DNA of 64,000 bases from Leptodontidium sp. MPI-SDFR-AT-0119 (taxonomy: Eukaryota > Ascomycota > Leotiomycetes > Helotiales > Leptodontidiaceae). Below the pieces are notes generated by a model. That model did no database searches. It was not told the origin of the DNA and worked only from the letters and a program-made list of their open reading frames with translations. Shown here piece after piece: positions 10,917 through 22,363 of this stretch. How positions within the stretch are numbered: position 1 is the stretch's first letter; each line of letters begins with the position of its first letter. Both the position numbers and the translations under genes were made by a program. The stretch spans positions 3,906,001 to 3,970,000 of the forward strand of contig JAHLEZ010000001.1 in the NCBI GenBank assembly GCA_020726505.1, written 5' to 3'.

Positions 10917-13900
10917 CTAGTTTTGTCCACCGCCCCGAGGCCGCTTTCCAGCGTGTCCTTGCTGTCCACCCATAGAACCCTCCTCCCGAGCCCGCTTCAC
11001 GCCTGCTGGACCCGTTGGGCTGTAAGGAGCCGCCGATGCATTCAACCCACCTCGCTGAGGAGGTCCGCCTCTGCCTCTACCAGGCTGTCCACCACCTGCA
11101 CCACCACCTCCTCCACCTCCACGAGCTTGATAAATTCCATTTCCACGTCCTCGAATCGAAGCATTGCCTCGCATGGTTGGAATGGAAGAGACTCGCTGGC
11201 CATTATTTACCGGAGCCTATAAGTTCATTAGCTGATATAGAAAAAGTTGATGGCAATCACTTACATTGGGAATATTGCTGGGAGGCAACACCGCTGTTCC
11301 ATTCTGACTTACAGAAGCATTTAACGCTTGTGATGCCCGTCGTTGTTGGGGTGGTTGGGTCGGTAGCAGGGGTTGAGTCGATGATTGATTGACAGACACC
11401 TCGGATTTGACTTCTGCTGGTGCAACAGTCGTTCCATTTGACTGCGCTGTTGGTTCTATGAACTGATTAGCTCGGAAGGGAAAGATGGTCAGGGAGTTAT
11501 TACCAGAAGCAGGAGCAGGAGCAGCAGGAGCAGGAGCAGCAGGAGCAGCGGGAGCAGCAGGTGGAGGCTTCCATGCTTTTACGTCCTCCCAGACTTCTAC
11601 CACAGGTTTTTGCGGAGTCTCTTGAACAGCTTGCTCGACAACCTCTAGCTTTCCTGTGGCGGTACGAGCCTTGTTCTCCGACATGTTGATTTTCAACGCA
11701 GATTTTCTGCTCTCCATGAAAACGGCATTTGTCTTTGCAGCCTCAGCTTTTTGAGAAGCCTCAGCTAACGCCTTGGCATTGTCATCGATTAGTTTCTGTG
11801 TCTCCTTGACATGTTCGTCCTTAAACTTCTGAGTCTCCTTGCTGACTATGTTCTTGATGTTGTGCTTAATGATCGATTGAGCCGTTGGGTTCTTCGATAT
11901 AAATTCACGAACTTCAGCCTCTGGGAGATTTGCTAAAGTCTGGTCTGCTGGCTCAGGCTTCTGACTAGGAGTCACCGGAGTTGCAGGAGTCGCAAGGGGT
12001 ACATCATTGGCTGGCTTCAGTTGCTCTGTGACGGCCTTCAGTGGAGTGCTGGGAGTCTGAGCGACTTTGTTCTCTGCTAGCCAGATTTGTTTCTCTTGCT
12101 CCAGCTTCAGGTTATATTCGGCTTCGAGTTCAGCCTTCTGAGCCTCTCTCGACTCGACCAGCTTCTTGTTCAACGCGGACTTCATCCTCTCGGATCGGAC
12201 CCGTACCGTGTTGTCCATGTCTCCCTCCAATTTGGCAGCCTTCTCTTCTGCCTCTTTCATCTTGGCTTCTGCTGCAGCAATGCGGTCTTCGAGCACTTTT
12301 CTCTCCTCGTCCGAGAGCCCTGCATTTGGAGTCTCGTCGATTTGACCCTCTTCGGCCCCGTTCTGCATGGCACCATCAGACGGTTGGGCATTATGCTTCG
12401 ATCTTGCTTCGGCTGCTTCAGCAATGGCGTTGTCTCGCTCGGAAACCGACTTTTGAAGCTCCTCTCGCAAGTCCTTGAGTTGGGTTTCGAGAGCCTGTTT
12501 CTCTTGCTGGACCTTTTCGAGTTCTTTGCGAAGATCCGCGAGTTGCTGGTTAAGAGCCGGATCGCTCTGTGGTGCCACTGGTTGTGTAACAACAGGCTGA
12601 GGAGTTGCGGAAACATTGGCCAAAGCACGATCACGCTCGGATTTGACCATTTCGAGTTCTTGGCTAAGAGACGTGAGCTGCTGTTCGGCAACTTCCTTCT
12701 CTTGGATGGCAGTCTCAAGCTGTTGTTGGAGGCCAGTAAGTTGTTGCTGGAGCGTCTCCTTCTCTTGAATTGCTGCATCTCTTTCGGCTGTTCGGTCTTT
12801 ATTCTCCTTCAAGTTGATGCGGTTTCTCTCCTTCGCCTGCTCGATCAATTTCGTACGCGATTGTTGCCACGCTGCCTTCTCTCCCTCCAGACCTTGTATC
12901 TTCTCTTGCAGAGGCTGCTGATCTTCAATCAGCGCGTCGCGTTCAGCTCGCAAAGATTCAATGGTCTCCTTGAGTTGCTCCACTTCAGCTGGATCGATGC
13001 GGTCGTATTTAGATATGATATCCTGGGTACGTTTCTGCCATCGGTCACGGTCCTCTCGTAACAAGCGCATCTCACCGTCCAACGTCTCTTTGCCCTGCTC
13101 AAGCTCTCGGATTTTACTCTCGAGTGGTTGGATCTGTTCGAGTAGATCTTCGACTTGCTTGGTTTTCTCGGCTAGCTGAGCTTGCGCCTGGCGGGCCTCA
13201 TTTCTGAGAGTGATGCTGCTTTCACGGAATAGATTCAGCTCGTTCAGCTTCTCCATCAAGTCCTTGTGCGCGATAGAGCTACGGCCGCCATCGGCATGCT
13301 GACGACGCTCTTGATCTAGCTTCAGTCGGCTCTCATCAAGCTGCGATTGCACATAATCGAGCTGTTGTTGCAGGCGCTTGGCTTCCTGAGTCTTCAATTC
13401 GTATTGAACCTCCACGATTTCCTTCTCTCGTCTCAAGAAATTATTGAGCTCTCGGAGACCATCTGCGTTACGATCGTTGGCCGACTCCGCCTGTGGGGAG
13501 CCGGATTCGGCTGGAGTTGACTCGGACATCGTTGAGCGACTTTGCTGGAGACCTGTAATTTGAGCGCCGACGTTCTCCAACTGCTGGTGTAGAAGCTTGT
13601 TTTGTGCGTTGAGATCATCGCGTCGAGTTCTCAATTCCTTCAGCTCATTCTCAAATTGATCACGACGTTCTTCCCAAGAGCTTTGGCTCTGGTTCAGAGC
13701 TACCTTGGCAGACTCTGCCTCCGCCTTGAAAGTAGCAGATTCTGTTTTGAGTTGGTTGTGTTCGCCCCTAAGAACCTGGAGTAACTTCGCAGCCTCTGCA
13801 TGCTTGACAAGCTCGTTCTCATAGTCTTGCTGAGCCTTGGTTGCGATGGCTGCCTGGGCACGTAGGTCTTGTTGATGAAACTGAGCTGCGGTGGCATGCT

Positions 13901-16900
13901 TCTCATCCTCGTCCTTGAGTCGAGCAATCTCAGCTTGTAAAGCAGCCTGCTGTTCTTCGGCTTGTCTAGCCACTTCGGATTGACCATTTCGGAGTGCCGT
14001 GAGTTCATTGTTGGTATTGGCAAGCTCAGATGAGATGTCGTCGACTCGTTGCTCGAGTTCTCGAATCTTGGCGTCCTTCTCTTCGATGATGCTATCCATT
14101 TCTTCGCGGTATTGGTCTTGAGTTGCATTGAAACTAGCCAATTCCTCTTCCGATGACTGACTGATGGACTTGTACTGCTCCATTTGGCTCTTGGTATTCT
14201 CGAGCTCGGATTTTGCAAGATCGAGATCTCGCTTCAATTCTGACACCTCAATCGCTAGTTCCTGCTCTCTATCAATTTCGCCGTCGGCTGCATCTCCGCT
14301 AGTATCTGCAGTCTCGGCATTGGTACCTGGACGAGGTGTTGGTCTTGGCTGCAAAAGTACTACGCGCTCCTCGGCACTCTTAAGCTCAATCGTGAGCTCA
14401 TCGACCCTCGATTGTAAGTGATCGCGAGTGGTTTTGGCAGCAACCAACTCCTCTCTGACCTGGCCAAGGCTTGAGGCAAGGTCATCGATGCGTTTCTGGG
14501 TTTGCTGGGCATCATACTCCTTACGTAGTTGTGCCTTTCTATTCTCCTCAACTTCATCGTTAAGTTTGCGCTTTGTCGTGTTCAACTCAGCCTCTAGGCT
14601 CTCTACCTGAGATGTTAATCGCCGCCTAGTCTCGGAGTCGGCGAGCTCGCGCTCATTCTGAAGTATCTGCTGGTTCGCAATGAGAGTATTCAATCTAGAA
14701 CGCTCATTCATCAACCCTTCGTTGTCCTGGCTAAGACGGTCTTGAATGTCCTTCCAGAGCTTCTTTTCGGCCTTCAGGTTTGCATTCTCGTTCCGCATGC
14801 TTTCCACCAAGCCTCTAGCTTCCACAAGATCTTCAGCGACCTGTTGGGTGCGCAAGTCTTGCTTTGCGGATGCTTCAGACAGAATGTTCGATCGCTTTCG
14901 CAATTCGCTGTTCTCGTTGTTGAGCATGGTGTAATTGGAGTTAAGCAAGTCATACCGTTCGTTGACAAACGTGATCTGGCTGGTTATCTTGGCGATTTCG
15001 GCTTGGAGAGCGCCTTTCTCCTGCGAAAGTCTCTCCAACTGCTCCTTCATGGTCCGGCGGTCTGTTGCTTGCTCCTCTCTGTATTGATCGAAGTGAGATT
15101 GCAATTCTCGCAGAAGGATGGCATTATCACGGCCGCCAGGAGCCTGCTCAGTCGATTGGATCAATCCATTTTGATTCCCATCAACTGATTGGCCGAACAC
15201 AGAAGCGAGATCCGATGTTGGTGGCAATTGTCCCCTATGTTGCAGCATACGTCGGAACATGTCCCGCTCTTTGATGTAACTCTCCGATCTAGTAATCATA
15301 GACTGGAGCTCATCCTTGTAGTTTTCGATTTTTGATTGGAGGGTTTGGACTGCTTCGTGATCTTGAGCAGCTTGGTGTTTGGCAGCAAGGGCTTCTTCGC
15401 TTTCCATTTGGGCACCCAATTGCCTGGTGATCTTGAGAAGCTCCTGGTTCTTCTCTTGAAGTTCGCTGACACTTCGGAAGACAGTAAGGCGTTGGCTGAT
15501 GAATCGATCGGTATCTGTGAGACCTTCGAAGGCCCCTTCTTCTACCTCGCCCCTAGCCAAACGCTCAAGCTGTGCTCTGTCTGCAGGGCTCAAGGCGTCT
15601 ATTCCGCGATCTCGGGCCTCCAAGTCGCACAACAGCATCTTGATCTGGGCACTGAGATCTCTGAGCTGCTGGCTAAGAATGCTTGCTTCAGCCTGGGCGG
15701 TGGAAGCTTCACTCTCTGCCTTTCTAGCGTCCTTCTTGGCGCGGTCTCTCTCCTTCCCGGTTTGGTCAACAAATTTGGACATCTCAATCACCTCTTGATG
15801 AAGACGTCCATTCTCAGCCTGAATCTCCTCAATCTCAGGCTGTTTCGCCTCCAAGCCCTGCATCATTTCCTCCATTTCTGCTGTCAAGCGGTCACCACGT
15901 CGTTTCTCTGCACTGTACTGCATCTTCAGCTTGTGATAGTCCTCCGTGAGCTGCGTTACAGTAAGAACGGACTTGCGGACTGATCCAGGGGTTCCAAATT
16001 GACCTGGTGAACCTGATCTTCCGAGTGTAGAGCCGTTCAGACCTTGTCGAGGTGTTCCTGGGACTGATCCAGCGCGGGGTGCAGACAACAAAGTTTCTAG
16101 ACGGTCGATCTCTGCCTCGAATTCAGCACTTCGGTTTTCTGCTCGGTCTCTTTCTTGCTTTTCCTCCTCTAGCGCTTGTTCGATTCTGGAAATGTGTGCA
16201 GCCGCATCGTCCTTAACTTTCTCAAGACTGGCCTCAACCTCCTTCAATCGGTTCTTGTGGGTCTCCGTTTGCTGGGACTGGAGTTCTGCGAGTCTTCGAG
16301 CACTCTCTAACTCCTGGCGGAAGCCTTCCTCGGACTTCGCTGCTGCTTCTTGTAGTTGCTGTACCTTTCCAAGAGACTCTTCTGCTTTCTTCTGAATTTC
16401 GTCCACGCGAGTTCTCAAAGCTTGCTCGGTCTTCTTTAAAGACTCTAGGTTCGAATTTGCGTCTTCGTTCAGGCGCTGAAGTTCGGCAATTCGGGCACCC
16501 TTCTCCTTCCGATACTTCAAGGCTTCAGCGCTCTTTGTCTTCAATTCGTTCTCGAACCAGTCGTTGTTGCGTTTGGCTAGCTCAATCTCTTGCTTCAAGG
16601 ACTGCTCTCGGAACTTTGCGCTCGAAGCTGCCGAATTTGCATTTTGGACAGTCTGTTGCAGAGCTGTAATCTGCTGGCTAAGCTCCAAGCCCTTCTGGTG
16701 TTGTTTCTGGAGGTCTTTGGCGAGCTCGTCGTTAGCTGTAGTCTTCGACTCGAGGACAGCAAGGGTGTCCCGATTGCCGGCTTCCAGGGAGGTGATTCGG
16801 GCGTGCAATGTCTCAACCTCAGATGTTGAGGTGGTCGAGGAGGACTTCAAGGCTTGTAGTTCGCTTTCAAGGGATGATTTTGCGTTTTCTGTCATAACAA

Positions 16901-17239
16901 CGCAATTAGCATGTGCATGATTTGCAGCTCTAGTTTGCAGCGCATACCTTCTTCCTTCAATTTCGTGCGAACCTCTTCAACAGTCTTCTGCGCCTTCTCG
17001 ACATTGGCGCGCAGACCTTCAATACGTGTCTCTGAGGTTCGCACTGAGTTCTCTAATTCAATATCCACCCGCAGCTTATCTGCCGCCAACTCGTCATGCT
17101 CGCGCGCTTTCACGGTGACAGCTTCGAGAATCGATCGAACGAGTTCGGCCGTGGGCGAATCGATGGTGGAACTGAGAGTCTGTTGGGGAACACCCAGGTA
17201 GGCCGACAAGTAGTCGACATCCAGAATAGCCGTAGCCAT
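10917..17239 (-). CDS. MLP1: Nuclear-basket coiled-coil nucleoporin, MLP1/TPR type
   Basis: This large filament protein of the nuclear pore basket takes part in mRNA quality control, SUMO protease anchoring and chromatin tethering. Exons 16948-17239, 11265-16888 and 10917-11216 give about 2,071 residues, like yeast MLP1 and vertebrate TPR. Residues about 35-1770 are almost continuous heptad-rich coiled coil. A TPR/MLP1-type segment (KLWKDIQDRLSQDNEGLMNE, near residue 812) is recognisable. The C-terminus is non-coiled: a Pro/Ala repeat (residues about 1865-1890), then a Gly/Arg-rich tail with basic, NLS-like KRAREEG and GKRPRGGG. Within the large exon, 11456-11503 has all the features of a 48-nt intron (GTAATA, CTAAT, TAG) that keeps the frame. 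If spliced, the protein is 16 residues shorter. The gene is divergent from TFIIE beta, and the opposite strand is full of long spurious frames. Confidence 0.95.
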
Positions 17240-17858
17240 GGCTACGAATGGATCCTCATCAATTTCGGTGATAGGTCATGGAGACAAAAGGTGTTGATGT
17301 TGATGAAATAACGGGACCGCGTTTGTTGTGGATGCGCTGTGTTGTACTGCGCTGCAGGAAGAGGGAAACTAGAAGAATCGAGATCCAAAAGAATGGCACA
17401 TATCTCGCCGGCTGTCAGGCTTGAGACGCAAACCGCGAATATGGGCGGAAGACGAAAAGTGGTGAGTTTGGTGGTCGAAGAAGACCATCCTTTGAAGCTC
17501 CGCTTGCAAACATCTAGGTATGTCCCACTAGCGTGGCTAGTGGACGCGCCAAGACTTCTGGTTGGATGCGACCTTGAGCCTCGCCGCCTTGCCCTAGGCT
17601 GCACTGACTACTAGGTTCAACTCATTATCTCACCTTTGGAGCTCGTCTCCGTTTTCCTTTGTTGCAATTATCATTTCACCACACAACTTGCTCGAGCACA
17701 TTCCATGCCATTCACTGTCGTACTACGACTACAGTGATTGTGTCTGCGACTCGAAACTTGGCCTGGCCTCCTGGCTCGCTCGACCGCAGCCGATACAAAT
17801 TCCTCGCCATCTTCAATCTTTGAACGTGCCCATCTCGACCCTCTCCACGCAATTCGCC
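17240..17858. promoter_or_regulatory. Divergent promoter region, MLP1-type / TFIIE beta
   Basis: This 619-bp interval lies between the two start codons. A TFIIE-frame ATG at 17688 would add 57 residues (MLEHIPCHSL...), but these look like translated UTR, so the interval is treated as promoter and leader. Confidence 0.6.
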
Positions 17859-18770
17859 ATGTCTTCCTATCTGGAGAAGCAGCAGGCTCTTTTCAAGAGC
17901 GATGCTATGTCTGCGGCACCAAAAATCTCTACAAAGCGCAGTCTCGCAGCACCTGCTCCAGAATCTGCACCATCTCCAGCTCCGTCGAATGCCTCGAATG
18001 CCTCGAAGTCCGAGAACAAGGATGCGAAGAGAAAGAGAGAGTCGGAATCCAAGAAGAACATCGTTTACTCTCAACCTGCTGTTACGGGCTACGGATATGA
18101 GGCGTTCACTCAAGTTACCTATGTTATTGAGTTCTTGAAGAAGAAGGATGAGGCAAAGACATTTCAAGAGATCTTGCAGTACTTGAGTCAGGTCCATACC
18201 GACGAGGATACCAAGCAAATGATCGCGAAAATTCTCAAGAAGCATGACCGAGTTCAATGGTTCCCTGATCTAAATCTGAAGGCTCAGACTTGGGATTCGG
18301 GTTCTTACATGCATCGCCCGATCATCAATGTCCGCTCCAAGAAGGACTTGATTGCACACCTACAGAAGAAGGCCGACGCGCAAGGAGTCTCTGTGAAGGA
18401 CTTGAAGGATGGCTGGCCAGATTGCGAGGATGCTATCGACGAGCTGGAGAAGGAGCACAAGGTTCTGGTCACAAGAACGAAGAAAGACAATCATGCTAGG
18501 ATGGTTTGGAGCAACGACCCAACCTTGGTTCACGGCATCGATCCTGAATTCCAAGTCATGTGGCACAAGATCGAGCTACCCAGCGTTGACGAACTTGTCC
18601 GAAAGCTCCAGGAGGCTGGTCAGAAACCCGCCAGCGAAGATCCCAGCAAGCGTGTCAAGGCCGCCCCGAAAGCAAAAGAGAAGAAGAAGAGAGCGGCCAG
18701 AAAAGGTGGAAAGACTACCAACACGCACATGTCCCATCTCCTCAAGGATTTCTCAAATACAAAGAGATGA
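17859..18770 (+). CDS. TFA2: Transcription initiation factor IIE subunit beta
   Basis: TFIIE beta joins TFIIE alpha in the RNA polymerase II pre-initiation complex and helps recruit TFIIH and open the promoter. A single exon encodes 303 residues starting MSSYLEKQQALFKSDAM, a typical fungal TFIIE beta start; an in-frame ATG 57 codons upstream is rejected because the added sequence is not family-like. An Ala/Pro/Ser and Lys/Arg-rich linker (about residues 20-70) precedes tandem winged-helix domains. The first is about 78-145 (GYEAFTQVTYVIEFLKKKDE through VQWFPDLNL). The second is about 155-225 (INVRSKKDLIAHLQKKA through EKEHKVLVTRT). The C-terminus is a basic Lys/Arg helix (KAKEKKKRAARKGG) that probably contacts DNA. 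Nothing unusual is seen. Confidence 0.95.
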   Translation: MSSYLEKQQALFKSDAMSAAPKISTKRSLAAPAPESAPSPAPSNASNASKSENKDAKRKRESESKKNIVYSQPAVTGYGYEAFTQVTYVIEFLKKKDEAKTFQEILQYLSQVHTDEDTKQMIAKILKKHDRVQWFPDLNLKAQTWDSGSYMHRPIINVRSKKDLIAHLQKKADAQGVSVKDLKDGWPDCEDAIDELEKEHKVLVTRTKKDNHARMVWSNDPTLVHGIDPEFQVMWHKIELPSVDELVRKLQEAGQKPASEDPSKRVKAAPKAKEKKKRAARKGGKTTNTHMSHLLKDFSNTKR

Positions 18771-19715
18771 GCGATTATAAAATTGCAGTTGGCCAGGGAT
18801 CTGAGATTGTTCCGAGAGGCCTTGACGCATCGCATGCATCCCATGGCGTTTTTGAGAGGACATCTGGCATTTGTTTTTAGCGATGGCGTTTGGTTGACTT
18901 TCATTGCAGCGTAAAAGGTCTCAAAGGGTGTCAAGCCTAGAGAATTCACGACTTCAAATCTTCGTGAGCCTAAGATGCCCCGGTTAGCGTGAGTCGAGGA
19001 AAATTCAATTGCCGCATATGGCAAGTGTTCAGGAGCGAAGTTCAAGTGCATCTTCTAGTTCGGAGCTCTGCAAGTTCAACAGGTATTTACTGTGATTCTC
19101 GCAAGTTGATGCGGTCGATCCATTTCGGCGTTCTTCGTCTGCTTCCCTTTTATATCCCGTTTAATTTTCTTGATGTGCAAGTCAACCTGAAGACTGTTAC
19201 ACCGTTAGTTTATAGAGTTGTCATTTTCTTCAATGCTCATCTCTATCATCCCAATCCAATTCCAACATTTGATTAGCGGTAGTCACCTGTACACATTGGC
19301 CATTTTCAAACTCGCTGGTTTTACTAATAGCTCTGAATGTTAAATTATCATCATATTATGCATTGATCACCATTTAGAGCATTTGAAGTATTTGAAGCAT
19401 TGAAGTATTTGAAGCCTTTGAAGTATTTGAAGTCTTCTACCAAGCGCGCGGCTCCGCCGATGCAGCCGAGATCTCGGATCGTCGTCATCACGCTTGGGAG
19501 CGGGGATCTTTCGATTCTGCTGATTTCTAATCCTCTCCAGTCAAACTCCGAGACCGAGACTCGGCGAGGCCCTTTCTATGATAAGTAATCATCAGTCTCC
19601 TCGTCTTCGTTGCTCTTTACCTTCGACTACAAATACTTCTATTCTCCTTGCTAACGCGAAATAGACTTTCGGCATCTGAAGTCTAGCCTTCTGTCTCTCC
19701 AAGCTGTTCCTGTGA
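18771..19715. other. Intergenic with a small tandem repeat
   Basis: This holds the 3' UTR of TFIIE beta and the promoter of the oxidoreductase gene. The only structure seen is the TATTTGAAG repeat described separately. A CT-rich stretch lies at about 19600-19700, before the downstream ATG. Confidence 0.55.
19379..19432. repeat. Short degenerate tandem repeat, unit TATTTGAAG
   Basis: Six head-to-tail copies of a 9-bp unit related to TATTTGAAG (variants ATTTGAAG, ATTGAAG, CCTTTGAAG) lie about 290-340 bp upstream of the oxidoreductase start codon. Function is unknown; it may be neutral slippage. Confidence 0.8.
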
Positions 19716-20457
19716 ATGTTCAGGCCGACTCTGCGCAGGATGACCCAATTCGAGATTTCTGTTGTGAGCGATAGCGTTTGCCCGTGGTGTTATGTAGGCA
19801 AAAAGAAGCTCGACGCCGCTATTGCCGCATACAAGCAACTACATCCAGACTCCAATGATACATTTTCAACAACATGGATGCCGTTCTATTTGAATCCTGG
19901 CGCCCCAAAACTCGGTAAATGATCTGGAATTTAACACTCTCAAGAATTTCTCTAATCAAGAAGTAGGTGTCGACAAAGCCGCTTATTACAAGACCAAGTT
20001 CGGCGAAGAGCGCACCGCTATGATGTTTGAGCGGCTGGCGCAGATTGGCAACGAAGCAGGGATCAACTTTAAATTCGGTGGCAAGACGGGAAACACGCGA
20101 GATAGTCATCGTCTAATTCAGCTTGGAAAGTCCAAGTCGCCGGAAACACAAACAAAGGTCGTAGAGCAGCTCTTCGCTGCCTACTTTGAGAACGAGGGCG
20201 ATATCACGAGCCACGAAGTTTTGCTGAATGCAGCTGTGAAGGCAGGATTGGATGAAAAGGAAGCCAAAGACTGGCTGAAGACTGACAAAGGTGGAAGGGC
20301 TGTTGACGAGGAAGTAGAGCTGGCCAAGTTGAATCAGATTACGGGTGTACCCAACTTCACGATACAAGGAAAGTATGAGGTAGGGGGCGCACAAGATTCC
20401 GGGGTGTTCCTAAGGCTGTTTGAGAAGATCAAGGCAGCGGAGGGAGCAAAAGCTTGA
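19716..20457 (+). CDS. DsbA/FrnE-family thioredoxin-fold oxidoreductase
   Basis: Two exons (19716-19914 and 19967-20457; intron GTAAAT...GTAG) encode 229 residues. The protein opens with the thioredoxin-fold strand ISVVSDSVCPWCYVGKKKLD, whose CPWC motif marks the DsbA-like 2-hydroxychromene-2-carboxylate isomerase / FrnE group. The helical insertion domain includes KTGNTRDSHRLIQLG and the C-terminal half has the cis-proline segment ITGVPNFTIQGKYEVGGAQD. These are the standard FrnE-like landmarks, and the length fits. Such proteins are cytosolic or mitochondrial oxidoreductases of uncertain substrate. The start is ambiguous: MFRPTLRRMTQ at 19716 would give a short basic leader, and the internal MTQFEIS at 19740 gives a typical cytosolic start. 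Confidence 0.88.
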
Positions 20458-22363
20458 GGAGGCCTATGTTGGTTCTCAGTCAGCTACGTTGTAGAAGGTC
20501 ACATCGGCTGCGAAATTGTACAAAACTCTCTCTGTCTTGGATACTGGACAATCAGATTATGCATGCAAAAAAAAAAGCAATCTCTAAGTTCTCATCCCCA
20601 CCCAGCTCATTTGGGGAGAGTATTTGTAACGCTAGGTATTTTTGCTTTGTTGTTGTAAGTACTCACCAGACCCTTTATTATAACTTCGTTCTCTACAACG
20701 TCTCTCTTCCGTCCTTGCTCCTGTTTATCAAGGTTCGTGATCTTAGACCATTTTTGATACTAGACTACTCCCCTCTATGCTTTTATGCTTTTGTCAAGCA
20801 AGGTCATTGCCACTGCACATCTGATCCGCTGGCTGTATGGAATTGCACCGAGCCGTGGATGCCAATCAACATGCCAATCCGACCATAGCACTCAAACTGA
20901 GCATGCAAAATTCGAAATCATCCCGAGCCCGCTTGAATTCGCAAGCCCACTGGAGATTTTCACACAGAAGATCTGATCGCAAGCGGTGGGTAGTGGGTTT
21001 TCATCTGAGACCTTTGTGCTCCCAATGCGGAAAGTGAGATCTGAGGCTCAACGATCCACGATCCACCAGTTCCTCAACAGCGATTAGAACAGAGACCTTA
21101 TTTATGACATTACGATACAGAAATTTACTAGTACTTCAATTCATTTTTGTCATATTTTCTGAGGAATTTAGATTGCATCAGCTCGTTTTGTCGGTCCAAA
21201 TGTCTTGAACAGAGCTTGAGTTGAGAATTGGGATTTCATCAAGAACAGAGAAAAACTGTTTGTTTTTTGCACTGTGGAGTTGCTGAGACCTTCCTCGCCG
21301 ACTTTTTAAACAAAACTCCACATAGGGGCTTGTCAGACCTGGTAAGTGTAATGAGGTCGGTCCAATTCAAACGGACAGAAAAGAACGGGAATATGGACTG
21401 AATTGTGGTCGGTGCCAACATATGCCAATCTACATAACTTTATGCACTCCGCAGCATCCCTAAACCGCCGACACCGGCTGATGGCCGGCCATATCAAAGT
21501 CTGATTTGAGCAGCAATTTCTTTTGACATGCGTAGACATTATTCAACAGGAAAAGATAAAATACAGGCCATTCAAAAACTCGTTCTAACAAACTTTCTGA
21601 CCACAGAACATCTCTCCAAGATTTTGTTTGGGGACCAGTGGGCTCGACGGGATTGTAAAACAACTTGAAACCGGTTTAACATGAGTCGGATGAACCAAGT
21701 GAGGCCGCCAGCAGCTTGTAAAATAGCGTTAACTTGTGCTTCGCTCGAGATGGTTAAGCCGACTGGAAATTCTGGCTCGCTTACTCTTAATTTGTGTCAA
21801 TTATGCTGGGGGTGTAGTCAATAGCCCAGACTGTCGTCAAATGGCATTAGGCAAGTGGCCACACAAAAACGCATGGAGCAAGCATGCCTATGATAATACT
21901 TTCAATGAATTTCCAAATGTCAACACCAACACACCTGCCGCCGTTTCGGATGATCTAGTTGATCACGTGTCTCTACATGCCGAATGCCGGGCTCGGGGTA
22001 CGAGGGCTGAGATGTCTTGCTGGTGCTTATGCTTATCAGGATGAGTAAGATGGTTCTTGGGGAATAACCCGCTTCTCATAGGAGGGCAGCGAGGCCGACA
22101 CGGAAAACAGGTCCAGAAGCAGGGGATATCAGGTGGAGGAGCTAATGGCGGACGCGGAACATTCAAGTGTTGGGATCCACAGACAGTAATTAAAGTTCCA
22201 TTGATCTCACTCTCACCCAGACCACCAAACTCCAAAATTTCACAATCTTCATATAAGCGCGTCCGCCAGCTGTCTAACCCCCTTAACCACTTTGGATACT
22301 TTTCTATGATATCGAAGGCCTGCTGATTTCTTTACTGGAGGAGGCAACGCATTCACCGTGAAC
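20458..22363. other. Intergenic, AT-rich, no gene recognised
   Basis: About 1.9 kb between two plus-strand genes. Frames are short on both strands and show no domain. There is an A-run at about 20570. The last 120 bases carry the promoter and leader of the ceramide synthase gene. Confidence 0.55.

Noticed and set aside
12087..13061. 324-codon plus-strand frame inside the nuclear-basket gene
   Set aside because: It is Leu/Phe/Ser-rich antisense of Gln/Glu/Lys-rich coiled-coil codons, the expected shadow; the minus strand is clearly the coding one.
17688..17858. 57-residue N-terminal extension of TFIIE beta
   Set aside because: The sequence is not family-like; MSSYLEKQQALF is the typical start.
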